The notes under the pieces are model-generated. The model saw only the letters and a program-made list of their open reading frames with translations. It ran no database searches and was not told where the DNA came from. From assembly GCA_050084985.1 (NCBI GenBank), contig JBITNC010000002.1, forward strand, positions 17,732,001 to 17,796,000: a DNA stretch of 64,000 nucleotides, read 5' to 3'. Numbering within the stretch: the first letter of the stretch is position 1; the number at the start of each line of letters is the position of its first letter. Shown in pieces: positions 36,121 through 47,041 of the stretch. A program made the position numbers and the translations under genes. This stretch comes from Nageia nagi (taxonomy: Eukaryota > Pinophyta).

Positions 36121-36951
36121 GTACGCCAAGTTGTAACCTAAATTCCATAAAAGATGAAACACATTTTCTCTTTATTTTTCCACTTTACAAATACATTAAA
36201 CAAATTTATAAAAATATTTATAATTACAACTTGTTCCATGAATTCTTAGACAAAGATAAAAGCTTAGCAATTTTATTATACATCTTAATTATGTTTGAAA
36301 AAATCATTTAAATCCATAATTGATTTATATTTATCCTTGGACAAACTTTGATTAGTCCTACAAACCATTAGGTTTAAAAGGACATTAAAAGACTTATCTT
36401 ATATTAATAATATAAATCGTATATAATTCCACATTTAATATTACAACAAAAAAACTACTAGTAGCATAAGCAATATAATTAAGCAATTGATAATAGAACA
36501 ACCATACATATTAGCCAATATAAATAATATAATAATAGAAGTTCAAAAGAAATGATATTGAATAGATGCAAAAGATACTACCACTCCAAAGGAATATCAC
36601 AAATATTAAAAGACATAAAATAAATATGAATTTACAATGATCATTATAAAGATAATTATAATTTGTATTTTAAAATAAATGTAACTAATAACCTTGGATA
36701 CCTTGTAATGATAAAACTAAAAATAAATAATCATAATAAAATATTCCATGCAATTCAACTATCTTAACACACACACATATTCCTAAATTTTATATAACAT
36801 ATACAAAACCCATATAATAAGACATGAAAAGATGTACTTCACAAATAGGTGAAGTTACAATTCCAAAAGTCAAATAAGCATATGTAAAAGGGTAACTAAA
36901 ATTACTTTATATAATTTTTTTTTAAAGTATACAATTTACCATCATTGAACT
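36121..36951. other. AT-rich DNA, nothing recognised
   Basis: No frame, repeat or structured element stands out between the LINE remnant and the SINE. Confidence 0.4.
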
Positions 36952-36966
36952 AATATTAAATGAATA

Positions 36967-37192
36967 AAGTCCCCAAGGGGGCAATGCATTTGATAAGGCT
37001 TTAATTGAGCTTGCAAAGGTCCCATGTTCAAATCTCATTGGTTGTTCCATTACATTGTAGCAGGGCTATGGTTTGGCTACCATCGTACTTTTTTTCCATA
37101 GTTGCTAGGTGGATGGAGGAGTTGTTAAAGTTTACCTTGGCGATTATGAGGGGGTTTCTAGAATAGTTTACCTCACAATTAAACCCAAAGAA
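36967..37192 (+). mobile_element. tRNA-derived SINE
   Basis: The body is flanked by a perfect 15-bp direct repeat AATATTAAATGAATA (36952-36966 and 37193-37207). Its 5' end (CCCCAAGGGGGCAATGCA ...) resembles a tRNA head, with a box-B-like TGTTCAAATC near 37028. The 3' end is A-rich. The 5' head shares GGTCCCA-GTTCAAATC with the second SINE at 62897. Box A is weak. Confidence 0.75.
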
Positions 37193-37321
37193 AATATTAA
37201 ATGAATATAATTTTAATGAATATAATTTGTGTTTCATTGTCTTGTAAACTTTTAAATCCATTGATGATGATCTTCAAAGTTTAGGATTAGTATGCAATAG
37301 AAAACTTATCTCAAGCTCAAC

Positions 37322-37621
37322 ATGAGGTGTTGCAGGGGCATACCTATGAGATCTTGGATGACTAACACAATGTTCTTCATGGTATTATTAGACCTTGGTG
37401 CAATGAGATGCACTATCTTAGGGAGGCAAAGAGATTGTAAGGAAGTCTCACCAATGGATTGGATAATGAATCTGAGAGCTAGAGGGTTTCAAAGCATAGA
37501 TGAAGACTCATCCAAAACACAACAAAAGTTGTTGGGGGCATGCATGCAAGGTATTGACTTTAATGCAATGTTTTATCCTTTTGTGAAGGAACCAAGAGAC
37601 AATGGGGTTTTGTTATCTTAA
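37322..37621 (+). CDS. Unidentified coding-like segment split by element C
   Basis: A 99-codon frame ends at TAA 37619-37621. If element C and one CATCT are removed, the same frame continues for about 32 more codons from 37622 into 61855-61930 (HLYAQYIKRDEQNTIFQI) before another stop. The peptide contains QGIDFNAMFYPFVKEPRDN, which looks like protein but matches no family I recognise. No start context or introns can be assigned. It could be a decayed host exon or an old element. Confidence 0.25.
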   Translation: MRCCRGIPMRSWMTNTMFFMVLLDLGAMRCTILGRQRDCKEVSPMDWIMNLRARGFQSIDEDSSKTQQKLLGACMQGIDFNAMFYPFVKEPRDNGVLLS

Positions 37622-37638
37622 TTTCATAATGGACATCT

Positions 37639-38141
37639 TGAGAGAATTGCACTATAACATAAATAATACTAAACTCCCAAGATCACACGAAAGCTCACAA
37701 TTCACATCTAACAAACTCACAAATAAGATAATCTCACAAATTGACACAAGATGTAAGTGGTTCTTCAAACTAAGAGTACATCCATTAACTAGATCTCACT
37801 TCATTCACAAACATGAATCTTTTACAAATCTCCTAATCTCAATTCCTAAGCACTATCCTATAGCATAAATTTACTCCATAATTGGTGTGTGATCACAAAG
37901 AGGGAACCTTCTATTTATAGGCTAAAATTTCTCTTTGGTTCACCCTTGTATCCAATGTACAATAGCTTGACATACACATCCTTTTACCCAAGGGACATGC
38001 TTATGACATGAAATGTAGGATAAGTTACATTATCATATTCACTTAAATACTTAAGGTATCAAATGATACCTTTAAGTATTAGTGAATTTACATAAAAGAT
38101 TTAATACAAACCTTTACAATAATGTATTATACATTCTAACA
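37639..38141 (-). repeat. Element C 3' LTR
   Basis: 503 bp, plus-strand ends TGAGAGAATTGC...ATTCTAACA, preceded by CATCT. A TATA box is present (CTATTTATAGG on the plus strand near 37910). Confidence 0.93.
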
Positions 38142-38228
38142 CTCCCTCTTAATGCAATATTGGAATAGAGTGAGTAAGAGAGAAGAAAAAGAGATAGTAA
38201 GAGAGTTCTCTTCCAAATAGATACAATG

Positions 38229-38860
38229 TAAAGGAATTGAATGATTCCATAACCCAAGAACATTTGTAAGACCTTTATCAGATATAGCAATCAATCATTC
38301 TAAACTAAAAATTCAAGAAGCATTTATCAAATATAACAATTAATCATTTTAAACTAAGAACTCAAAAAGCATTCTCACATAGTAACATAAGATGTATAGT
38401 AGTTCTTCCATCATGTGGAATACTCCACTTTAGGTTTCCTTTTCACTATACTCTCTAATAATGTACACTCATATGGATCTCAACTGTGACTCTCCTTAGC
38501 ATGAAGCATAGCTTGCATGCTTAAGATCTCACTAACTAAGATCTATACTAACAACTTTCCATCTTTATCTTCTTACAAATCTTTACAAAATGAATTTTTA
38601 TAGGACTCAAAACTAACCTTAGGTAGTTAACTAACCTAACCACAATAAGTTAGTTAACCTTAAGTTACAATATAGAATTATATTTAATTATTAATGGAAA
38701 TATTATTCCATCTAATAATATTATTTTAAGTTGAGTGGAGAATACTATTCTACTCACCATGCATGAACTTCATTATCACCTAATAACCAAATTTAAGTGA
38801 TTATTAATATGCTAAGCATATTAATTACATAATGCCCTAAATAATATTATAATTCTAATA
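38229..38860 (-). repeat. Element D 3' LTR with internal 49-bp duplication
   Basis: 632 bp against 565 bp in its partner. Most of the difference is a tandem duplication near 38270-38370 (TATCAGATATAGCAATCAAT and TATCAAATATAACAATTAAT). Both terminal dinucleotides are mutated: TA for TG at the start, and CTAATA at the end. Confidence 0.85.
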
Positions 38861-40139
38861 CTCCTTAATATTATTTTAGTAATGAGTAGAAAAATAATGA
38901 TTTTACAAAGAGATTTTACTCATGCTACAAAATGTACATATAGCCAAACAAGGCTTTACAAGTTTAAGAGAAAGGAGACCTTTTGATACTTTATACAAAG
39001 GAAAGAAGGTTGAAGATCCAAATGCCAAAAGCCAATAAGTCTCACAGCTGTTGTCATAATTAATCTACAATCTTTTAAAGAAAACTTGCAAATTACAATC
39101 AACTTATAATAAGATTAATTAGAAGCATTATACATTCATATCAACATAAATCGAATCATACTATCCATACACTGATCATAATAAAACATATAAAGATGTC
39201 AAAAAATCATAAATGCATAATAACAAGGATGACATAAATCATTAACTATGATATCTAAAAATATCACATGTGCATATATCAAGACGTGCACTATCAACCA
39301 ATTGATATGTATCAAAAATTAAAAAAAAGTGATACTTTCATTTATCTTTGCTATTTATCATTCTATCTTACTATTGTATTTGTTTTATATGAGGGGTGTC
39401 ATCATAATAATACAACCAACCTGACATTTTCTCCCCTTTGATGATAACTTCATTAAACAAATACATGTGTGATAATATGATAAGAATCATGTCAAGAATA
39501 AATACCAACTTGACCAATATTGACATCAAGATTTAAAGGCAAAACAAATATCATAAGGCATAAAATACCATCTTAATTATAATAGTAAGATATATAAAGC
39601 CATAAGGTACCAGAAAGAAATGTGACTATACCAAGAGTAACCAAGATGGCATAATAAATAAGCTTGACTTTACCAAGAGTGTGTCAAGATGCCATAATAA
39701 ATAAATTGATTTTACCAATAGTGAGTCAAGATATCACAACAAATAAACTTGACTTTACCAAGAGTGAGCCAAGATTTTGTAATTAGAAGTCCATCTTAAC
39801 CATGCTACTAGTTAAGAGGGAAATGATGAAATTAGTAGCATGAATCAATCGAAATGATTCAAATTTTATCAATAATAATCCCTCATCATGGAAGTATCTT
39901 CCATCGTCATAGAAGTAGAAAAGAGTGTGGCCACTAGTACACTATAAATCATCACGGAGATGCCAAGCTAATACTTATAGTTAACAAAAAATACTTGAAT
40001 TTTATGTTGCACTATAAGTCATCACAAAGGATGCCAAGCCAATACTTATAGTCAATGAAAGATATTTGGATTTTATGTTGCATTATAAGTCATTACAGAG
40101 GATGCCAAGCCAATATTTATAATCACCTGTTGTATATAA

Positions 40140-40640
40140 AACGTGTTGATTATCATTACAAAAGAGAGCATGCACATATGAGTTCCACACTTATGGATAA
40201 TTGAATAATGTTAGAGAACATAAGAGTTCCTCAACATATGGATAACTGAACAATGCTAGATTGACCAAAAAATAGAGTATGCACATACGAGTTCCTCACA
40301 TATGGATAACTGAATAGTGTTAAAGACACATAAGAGTTCCTCACACATAGATAACTGAATAGTGCTAGATCAAAATAAAGCATGCATATACGAGTTTCTC
40401 ACATATGGATAACTTAATAGTGCTAAATGACATTTAAGAGTTCCTCACATATGGATAATTGAATAGTGCTAGATCAAAATAAAGCATGCACATATGAGTT
40501 TCTCACATATGGATAACTAAATAGTATCAAAAAATACATAAGAGTTCCTCACATATGGATTATTGAACAATGCAAGATAGGCCAAATTGTACAACAAGTT
40601 CCTCATGTAGAGTGAACTTACCATGAAGGTGTACAACAAA
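40140..40640 (-). repeat. Element D post-pol tandem array
   Basis: About nine units with GAGTTCCTCACATATGGATA followed by ACTGAATAGTG lie at 40-75 bp spacing. Each contains the short inverted repeat AGTT...AACT with an inner CC/GG. One last unit is of the other type (AAGTTCCTCATGTAGAGTGA ending in ACTT, near 40590). The preceding 39940-40130 has three copies of a CACTATAAGTCATCAC unit. Confidence 0.75.
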
Positions 40641-40939
40641 ATCAACACTATATAGAACGAAATCAATGAAAGATGCATGTAACAAAAGCCATCAATGAAA
40701 GATGCTTGGATTTAGCAATGTAACATAATCCATCAAAATGGATCCACCTTCCCAAACATGAAACTAAAAAAATAGATAAACAGAGCTGCAGTTGTTTCAT
40801 CAAGAACTTACTTTTGAAAATAAGAGGCTTGGATTTGGAAAAGTTTGCATACATATTACAATAGTGAATAAAGAATTCAACTAATACTCCTCCTGAAGGG
40901 ATATTTCACCAACCCTACTTCAGAAAGAGGTTTGGTGAA

Positions 40940-43240
40940 TAAAAAATGCATGAATTTTGTGTAGGAAATCCATTCCATACCAAAGTAGTCGATTGCTATG
41001 ATTGAGATTGTAGTCTAACTTTTGTAAGATCCATAGAAGGTTTAGATGCTATTTTTTTTTAGAATGTGAATACCAAAATGTCGAAGGATATCCTTGTACT
41101 AGAAATCCCTTTTCTTCCACTTTTCTTTTAATCATCACATTCCACAACGACTATTGTTAGCATCGCACCTAATTTGTATCTCATTATCTTTTGCTTATAA
41201 TTGCAACATATGTTTCTCAACTAGTAATTTACTATGCTCAGCGAAAAGTTCATGGTAATATTGTACGCATACAACTTTTTCTTTTTGTAGCATATCATAA
41301 TGATGGGCTATTATCTCCATCTTGGCCTTTGTTGCAACTAGTTCGTGGCGAAGGTAAGCATTCTCTAAGTCTGCTCATATGTTTGTTTCCTTATCAGAAC
41401 TCAAAAAAGAACTTCCCATGTGTGTGATAAAATTTCTATGAGAGTCATGATGATCAACCTATCATTCATGATTAAACTATCCAATTTAATAGTCAAGATG
41501 AAAGAGAAAAATAACATAATGATTACTTAATCATTACATGGTTTAGTGGTATTATCATTATTACCGTTTTGACATGACATGAGGCATATGACATCAATCA
41601 ATTAAATGAGTGGTAGGTGAGATATTTGATTACTGCAAATTTGTTGTCTAATGAATCTTTTTCTTCAATTGTCATAATTATTATAGTTTGATTATATCAA
41701 ATCAAATACGTTATAAATAGCCATAAATGATCTTTGCTTGTCATTTGATGTGTTGCATTTATGATTTGAGCTAAAATTTTTGATTTTTAGTTATCTTTCA
41801 TGGATGTTTCTTAGTTTCATGCCCTACTGAGTGATCTCTAAGATAACATAGTGCATCATAGTGTTCATGCAACTTTAAAAAATCGCATTTTGATCGTGTT
41901 TAAGGTTTTATTACAACAACAACTAGTATTTCTTCAATTGTACCCAAATGATTATTATGGTGTTTGCATAATTTTTCATCTCAATCATGAGGATCATGTT
42001 CATCGATTATTTCATTTGCTCAATTGGCCTAATTGGATATGACATAATGGTTTATACCTTGTTCAATCGTTATCTTTTGCAATTTGTACATAACATCGGA
42101 TCACCTTTCCTACATCCACAGGAGTATTTCGAACCACTCACTATTGCATGGCAATTTCTCAGCATAGGCTACAATGGTCATCCACATACTCTTTTTGCGT
42201 TGCTTGGTAAGGTGGATATCATATCTAATGTCATCAATTTTTTTTTATCACTTTCTACCTCTTTCACATCAATATCTTTTAGGATTGGACACATCCGATT
42301 CTAGCATATCTAAAGATGATGCTAATTCTTTTGATTCTGATGCCCATTTACTAAACTAGCATTAATAATACCGTAAGTGCCATCCAATTGGGCTTATCAG
42401 TGGAAATTTTTTCTAGCATTTTAATAAAATAAAGTACACGATCATATTGGTTATTATGCTTCATGGTTGATCTATTTTGATATTTCCATTTATGATCAAT
42501 GATCTAGTTAATTTGTAATTCTATAAGTTCATTTTGTTCACTTATGTATAAATATTTAAGAGAGATTTGACTCACTTATCATTCATCATGGATATGATCT
42601 TTTTTTAAAGTTTTCATGTTGATCTTCCCTAAAAAGTTCTTTATCGACATATTCAAGGTTGAGTCATACAACGTGCTTACACTACGTTGCAAATTGCTTT
42701 GCGATAAAACCTAGTTCGCATACAGGGTTATCGAATTCACCTTTGATGGGCCATCTACATTATCTATCATTTGGAGGATGCCGAGTAATTACACCTCATA
42801 ATCACACTTGTTTATCATCTGAACTGAACATGGAAGATCATCCTTTACTATTTTTGAACACCTTTTATCTTCTATTTTCTGCACTATATAGGTCCTCCCA
42901 TGCTATATCTTCATGAGTATTATCACCCCTATACTGTTATGTTTATAGTATGGCATTGAGATCTTCATTGGGAGTCCACTTATGTTTCATGACTAACGCA
43001 AAAAAGAAATCAATGGGTGTACTACCTATTTTTCGATATTAGGTGTCATTTCTCTTCGATCACTCATGTTGCTTTTAATATACCTAATTTGTCTATCACA
43101 GATCTTAAAAGTTCTAACTCCAATTCTCTTGATTATGCTAAAGATTCAATTTAGTTTGGCTATCCACTTGAATATGTGAGTGGAACTTTGCAAAATTAAT
43201 AAATATTATTTTGGCTTCAATCTTATACCAAATTGTTTAT
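40940..43240. other. Foreign 2.3-kb segment in place of gag-pol in element D
   Basis: It lies between the pol-end stub and the leader, where the other elements have gag-pol, and shows no copia motifs. Protein-like but stop-ridden stretches occur on the minus strand, such as HKWTPNEDLNAIL near 43000, GEFDNPVCELGFIAKQF near 42730 and YDRVLYFIKMLEKISTDKPN near 42430. The plus strand has a 105-codon frame at 41987-42304. I recognise no family on either strand. It may be captured host sequence or another decayed element. Confidence 0.45.
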
Positions 43241-43539
43241 TAGATAAGTTGCCAAATTCGTAAGATAAGTAAAAAAGTTTCAAATACAATAATTTCAATT
43301 TAAAAAAAATTTAAACAATGATGCACATAAAATGCAATATAGGCAATGCTTATTTGTATAAGTGTAATGTATGAATTCATAGTTAGTGTTAAATTTTGCA
43401 AGCAAAGATTAGTCAACCAAGGATTAATGCATAAAATACTTAAAAATATAGTACACAAAATACTTAATTTTGAAGTATACATATTTTTACACAAATCCAT
43501 TCTATACTTTGCATAATGATAAATACTTAACATGCATTC

Positions 43540-44020
43540 ATGCATCTTAAAAAATAAGTTCTAAGCATTAACTTAAAAAAATTAAGCATAAGCAAGAAGC
43601 ATGCATTAATTTAACTTTAAAAGGTTAAGTATAAATCATGCATTATTTACTTAAGTTGCATAAGTCTATTCTTGCATATGTAAAGTGCAAACATTATTCC
43701 AACTAAAGTACTAAGCATGCATGATTCCAACTAATGTATTAAACATGCATTTAACATAAAATTTTTAAGTTCTAAGCATAAACTTAAATTTAAGTCATTT
43801 AATATAAAATTTTTAAGTTCTAAGCATAAACTTAAATTTAAGTCATTAAGCATGCATTAAAAAAATTAAATTTTAAAACAAATGCATTATTCACATAACT
43901 TGCATAAAAAAGACATCATAACTTAAGTAATAATCATGCATTACTTCAACTTAAAAATTAAGTTCTAAGTATGCATTATAAGCTTAAAAAATTAAATTAT
44001 AAGCATGTCTTTAAAAAAAA
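43540..44020 (-). repeat. Element D leader, GCATGC-rich zone
   Basis: The same AT-rich texture as in the other leaders, with AAGCATGCATT words and a duplicated ATTTTTAAGTTCTAAGCATA unit near 43760 and 43807. Non-coding. Confidence 0.6.
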
Positions 44021-44379
44021 TTAAATGATCTAATAAAGTAATAGGCATCCCATACTTTGACATAAAGATAAACACTTAAAAAATAGACATGCGAATTGTG
44101 ATGAGGATCTAAAAATTAAGTAAACTACTCATGAGCTTTTCCCCCTTTTTACTTAAAAACAAGATCCTTTAAAAACAATGTGAGTAGAAAAATAGGACTC
44201 TCCCCAAGGTAAGTGATGAGAAAAAAAATTGAAACATTGAGTATACGCTTTGCAAAGATGGAAAGTTTCTAGGGGCATTAAAGAAAAAATGATTGGTAAG
44301 CAATATTGAAAATTAGGGCACTAGGTAGGTGTCCTTTCACAAAAAAAAGGAATACATTGGTCAAAAAAGGAGGTGATAA

Positions 44380-44740
44380 GAAACAAAAATAGAGGGCAAA
44401 GGAGAGGGATGGTAAGGAGCAAAGACTAAGGACGTGACAAAAGTCTAACGCCACCATTGAAGGTAGCAGGAGGGGAAGCAAAATGGGAGCAGGAGGACGA
44501 GTATGAATTTTGTTGGGATTGACTTTGCTGCTGTGGATGGCATGAGAGTAAGAGCAACAATAGTGGAGGAGTTGGTGGAAAGTCTTCCATGGCGGGGAAA
44601 TAACCGCAAGCTCACAGTGGAAGAGGAAAGAGGGAAGTGCCAGTGATCTTGAACGAGTTCCCCCTCTGATCTTTCCATCCCAGAAAGTAACGGTTTCTTT
44701 AAATACTTCACGCTTGAAGATTTATTCATGCTCAAAAGAT
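44380..44740 (-). other. Element D leader, GC-rich block
   Basis: A purine-rich plus-strand block at the position occupied by similar blocks in A, C and E. Frames are open on both strands (minus 44735-44445, and a plus-strand stretch with NFVGIDFAAVDGMRV near 44505). Neither is identified. Part of it may belong to the 5' flank of the VAMP7 fragment next to it. Confidence 0.4.
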
Positions 44741-44831
44741 CAAATTTTGAATCGATCTAGGGTTTTCCTTATTTCAAAGGCCACAGGTTCAAATCTGGGA
44801 AGGTAGGTTTTGAAGAAGAGAAGAGGATCGC

Positions 44832-45083
44832 ATGGTAATTCTATATGCATTGGTGGCCCGTGGCTCTATGGTGTTGGTGGAGTTCAGCGTGACTCCTACT
44901 AATGCCAACCAAATAGCTAAGCAGATTCTGAAGAAAACTACGATCGACTGTCATGTGTCGTACTCTCAGGATCGCTATCTTTTCCACGTCAAGAGAACGG
45001 ATGGATTGACGATGTTGTGCATGGCAGATGACATGGCTGGAAGGAAGCACCACCGGAGGGGTGGCTGGGGAGCACCAGGGTAG
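44832..45083 (+). pseudogene. VAMP7-like longin domain fragment captured in element D leader
   Basis: The frame starts at ATG 44832 and for 71 codons (to about 45044) follows the plant VAMP71/VAMP7 longin domain: VILYALVARG, VEFSVTPTNANQIAKQIL, VSYSQDRYLFHVKRTDGLT and LCMADD. These R-SNAREs act in vacuolar and endosomal fusion. After AGR the sequence diverges (KHHRRGGWG) and stops at 45083, so only the first third of the protein is present and the SNARE motif and anchor are absent. It lies antisense to element D, 0.65 kb from the primer site. About 80 bp of 5'-UTR-like sequence (CTAGGGTTTTCC) precedes it. Identification is strong by pattern. Confidence 0.85.
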
Positions 45084-45752
45084 GAGTGGTTGGAATTTTT
45101 TTTTATTTTTGTTTGCTAATAATTTTGATTTTTAAAAAACTTTGTTAATATAAAGTGGTTTAAACAACATAGAATATAACTTTTAATACAAGAATAGTAG
45201 ATGTTTATTAAAAAAAAGCACATGTAACATCAATAAACAACTTGAGTATTTAGCACCCAATATTTGAGCATTCTTATAGTATTTAATGTCTCAAATGAAT
45301 GATTTGGCAAATATATACTTTACAACTTGTATTTGTGATTTATTTTATATCAAATATTTTACAAAAAAAAATTGCATTATTTAAAATAGATTGTAAAATA
45401 GACAAACAAAATATCCATAACATGAACTGAAATATGTTAGTCTCAAAATCATAAGATTTGCAATCTAACTTTATAACATGTGTTAGATTTAGCAAACAAG
45501 AAATACTACTACTATGTCACTAAGGTAATAATTTTACCTTAAATTTGAACCCATTATTCTCAAATAAAGCATGTGAGTATAAACATCAAGATTCAACTTC
45601 AAAATAAGAAATTGAAATGGACTAACCATTTAAGTTTCAAATAAAATATGAAGCAAGATAAGAGTATAGATATACCTTAATTTGAGATGAATTACCTCAA
45701 TTTTCCAAGTTGAAGTTTGGAGGAGATCTCATAAGGTTGCTCTGATACCATT

Positions 45753-46317
45753 TGAAGGAATTGAATGATTCCATAACCCAAGAACACTTGTAAGACCTTC
45801 ATCAAATATAGCAATCAATCATTATAAATTAAGAACTCAAGAAGCATTCTCACATAGTAACACAAGATGTATAGTAGTTCCTCCATCACATGGAGTGCTC
45901 CATTTTAGATCTCATTTTCACTATACTCTCAAATAATGTACACTCATATAGATCTCAACTATGACTCTCCTTAGTATGAAGCATAACTTGCATGCTTAAG
46001 ACCTTAGTAACTAAGATCTATACTAACAACTTTCCATCATCTTCTTACAAATCTTCATAAAATGAGCTCTTTTTATAGGACTCAAAACTAACCTAACCGT
46101 AATAGGTTAGTTAACTCTAAGTTACGATATGGAATTACATTTAATTATTAGTAGAGACACTATTCCACCTAACAATATTATTTTAAGTTGGGTGGAGAAT
46201 ACTATTCTACCCATCATGCATGAACCTCATTATCACCTAATAACCAAATGTAAGTGATTATTAATATGCTAAACATATTAATTACACAATGCCTTAAATA
46301 ACATTATAATTCTAACA
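45753..46317 (-). repeat. Element D 5' LTR
   Basis: 565 bp, ends TGAAGGAATTG...TCTAACA, directly beside the primer site. It is a third LTR subfamily, distinct from A/E and B/C. Confidence 0.9.
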
Positions 46318-47041
46318 CAACGAAAATGAATTTTTTTTTTAACATATTTGTGAAGTAAGAAAGATCTAGTTTGAGACTCACTACTTTACCAAATACAATC
46401 ATTAACCACAACCGATTTCAATGTACATGAAGTAGTCATCCACCTGAAAGTCATGTAGAGTCTCCAAGAGCTTGCATACTTTAGGTAAGTAACCTACAAT
46501 CTCAAAGAAACTTGCAAGTCATAAGTAGCTCAAATAATAAGATTAGTTAGATGCAACATATTCATCTCATCAAGGATAGGTGAATCACACAAATGCCATC
46601 ATGAACTGATCAATGGTGCACTATAAGTCATTATGAAGATGCCATGCCAAAAATTTATAATCACCTACTGTATATAAAATATGTGTTGATTATCATTACA
46701 AAATAAAGCATGGACATACAAGTTCTTCACATATGGATAACTGAATAGTGTCAAAAACATATAAGAGTTCCTCACACATGGATAATTAAACAATGCTAGA
46801 TTGACCAAAATTAGAGTATGCACATACGAGTTCCTCACATATGGATAACTAAACAGTGCCAAAAGACACATAAGAGTTCTTCACACATGGATGACTAAAT
46901 AGTGCTAGATTGGCTAATTTGTACAACAAGTTCCTCATATAGAGCAAACTTACCATGAAGGTGTACAACAAAATCAACATTATACAACATAAAATCCTTC
47001 TAAGGTTCAAATTATCATCACAAACATGAATTCAACACAAA
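46318..47041 (-). other. Element C post-pol region with inverted-repeat array
   Basis: It follows on from element D's right target duplication. Array units at about 46700-46970 share GAGTTCCTCACATATGGATA with element D's array, and there is one AAGTTC...AAACTT-type unit near 46925. The region corresponds to 38142-38228 plus this segment before D inserted. Confidence 0.7.

Larger units (their letters stand above)
38229..46317 (-). mobile_element. Element D, LTR retrotransposon without gag-pol, inserted in element C
   Basis: The LTRs (38229-38860 and 45753-46317) are flanked by CAATG and CAACG, a target duplication with one change. The primer site GCTCTGATACCA is at 45739-45750. The interior has a post-pol-like array (40140-40640) and a stub of the pol end (about 40870-40930). 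It then has 2.3 kb of unrelated sequence, and a leader with a VAMP7-like gene fragment. No gag, protease, integrase or reverse transcriptase is readable, so D was presumably mobilised in trans. Removing D restores the order of element C. Confidence 0.88.

Noticed and set aside
37028-37261. A 77-codon minus-strand frame over the SINE
   Set aside because: It starts outside and ends inside a tRNA-derived SINE, so coding is unlikely.
41987-42304. A 105-codon plus-strand frame as a membrane protein gene
   Set aside because: Hydrophobic composition is expected from T-rich DNA, no family is recognised, and the opposite strand has equally protein-like text, so neither was called.
44832-45083. A functional small VAMP7 gene
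   Set aside because: Only the longin part is present, the SNARE helix and membrane anchor are missing, and it is enclosed by element D's LTRs.
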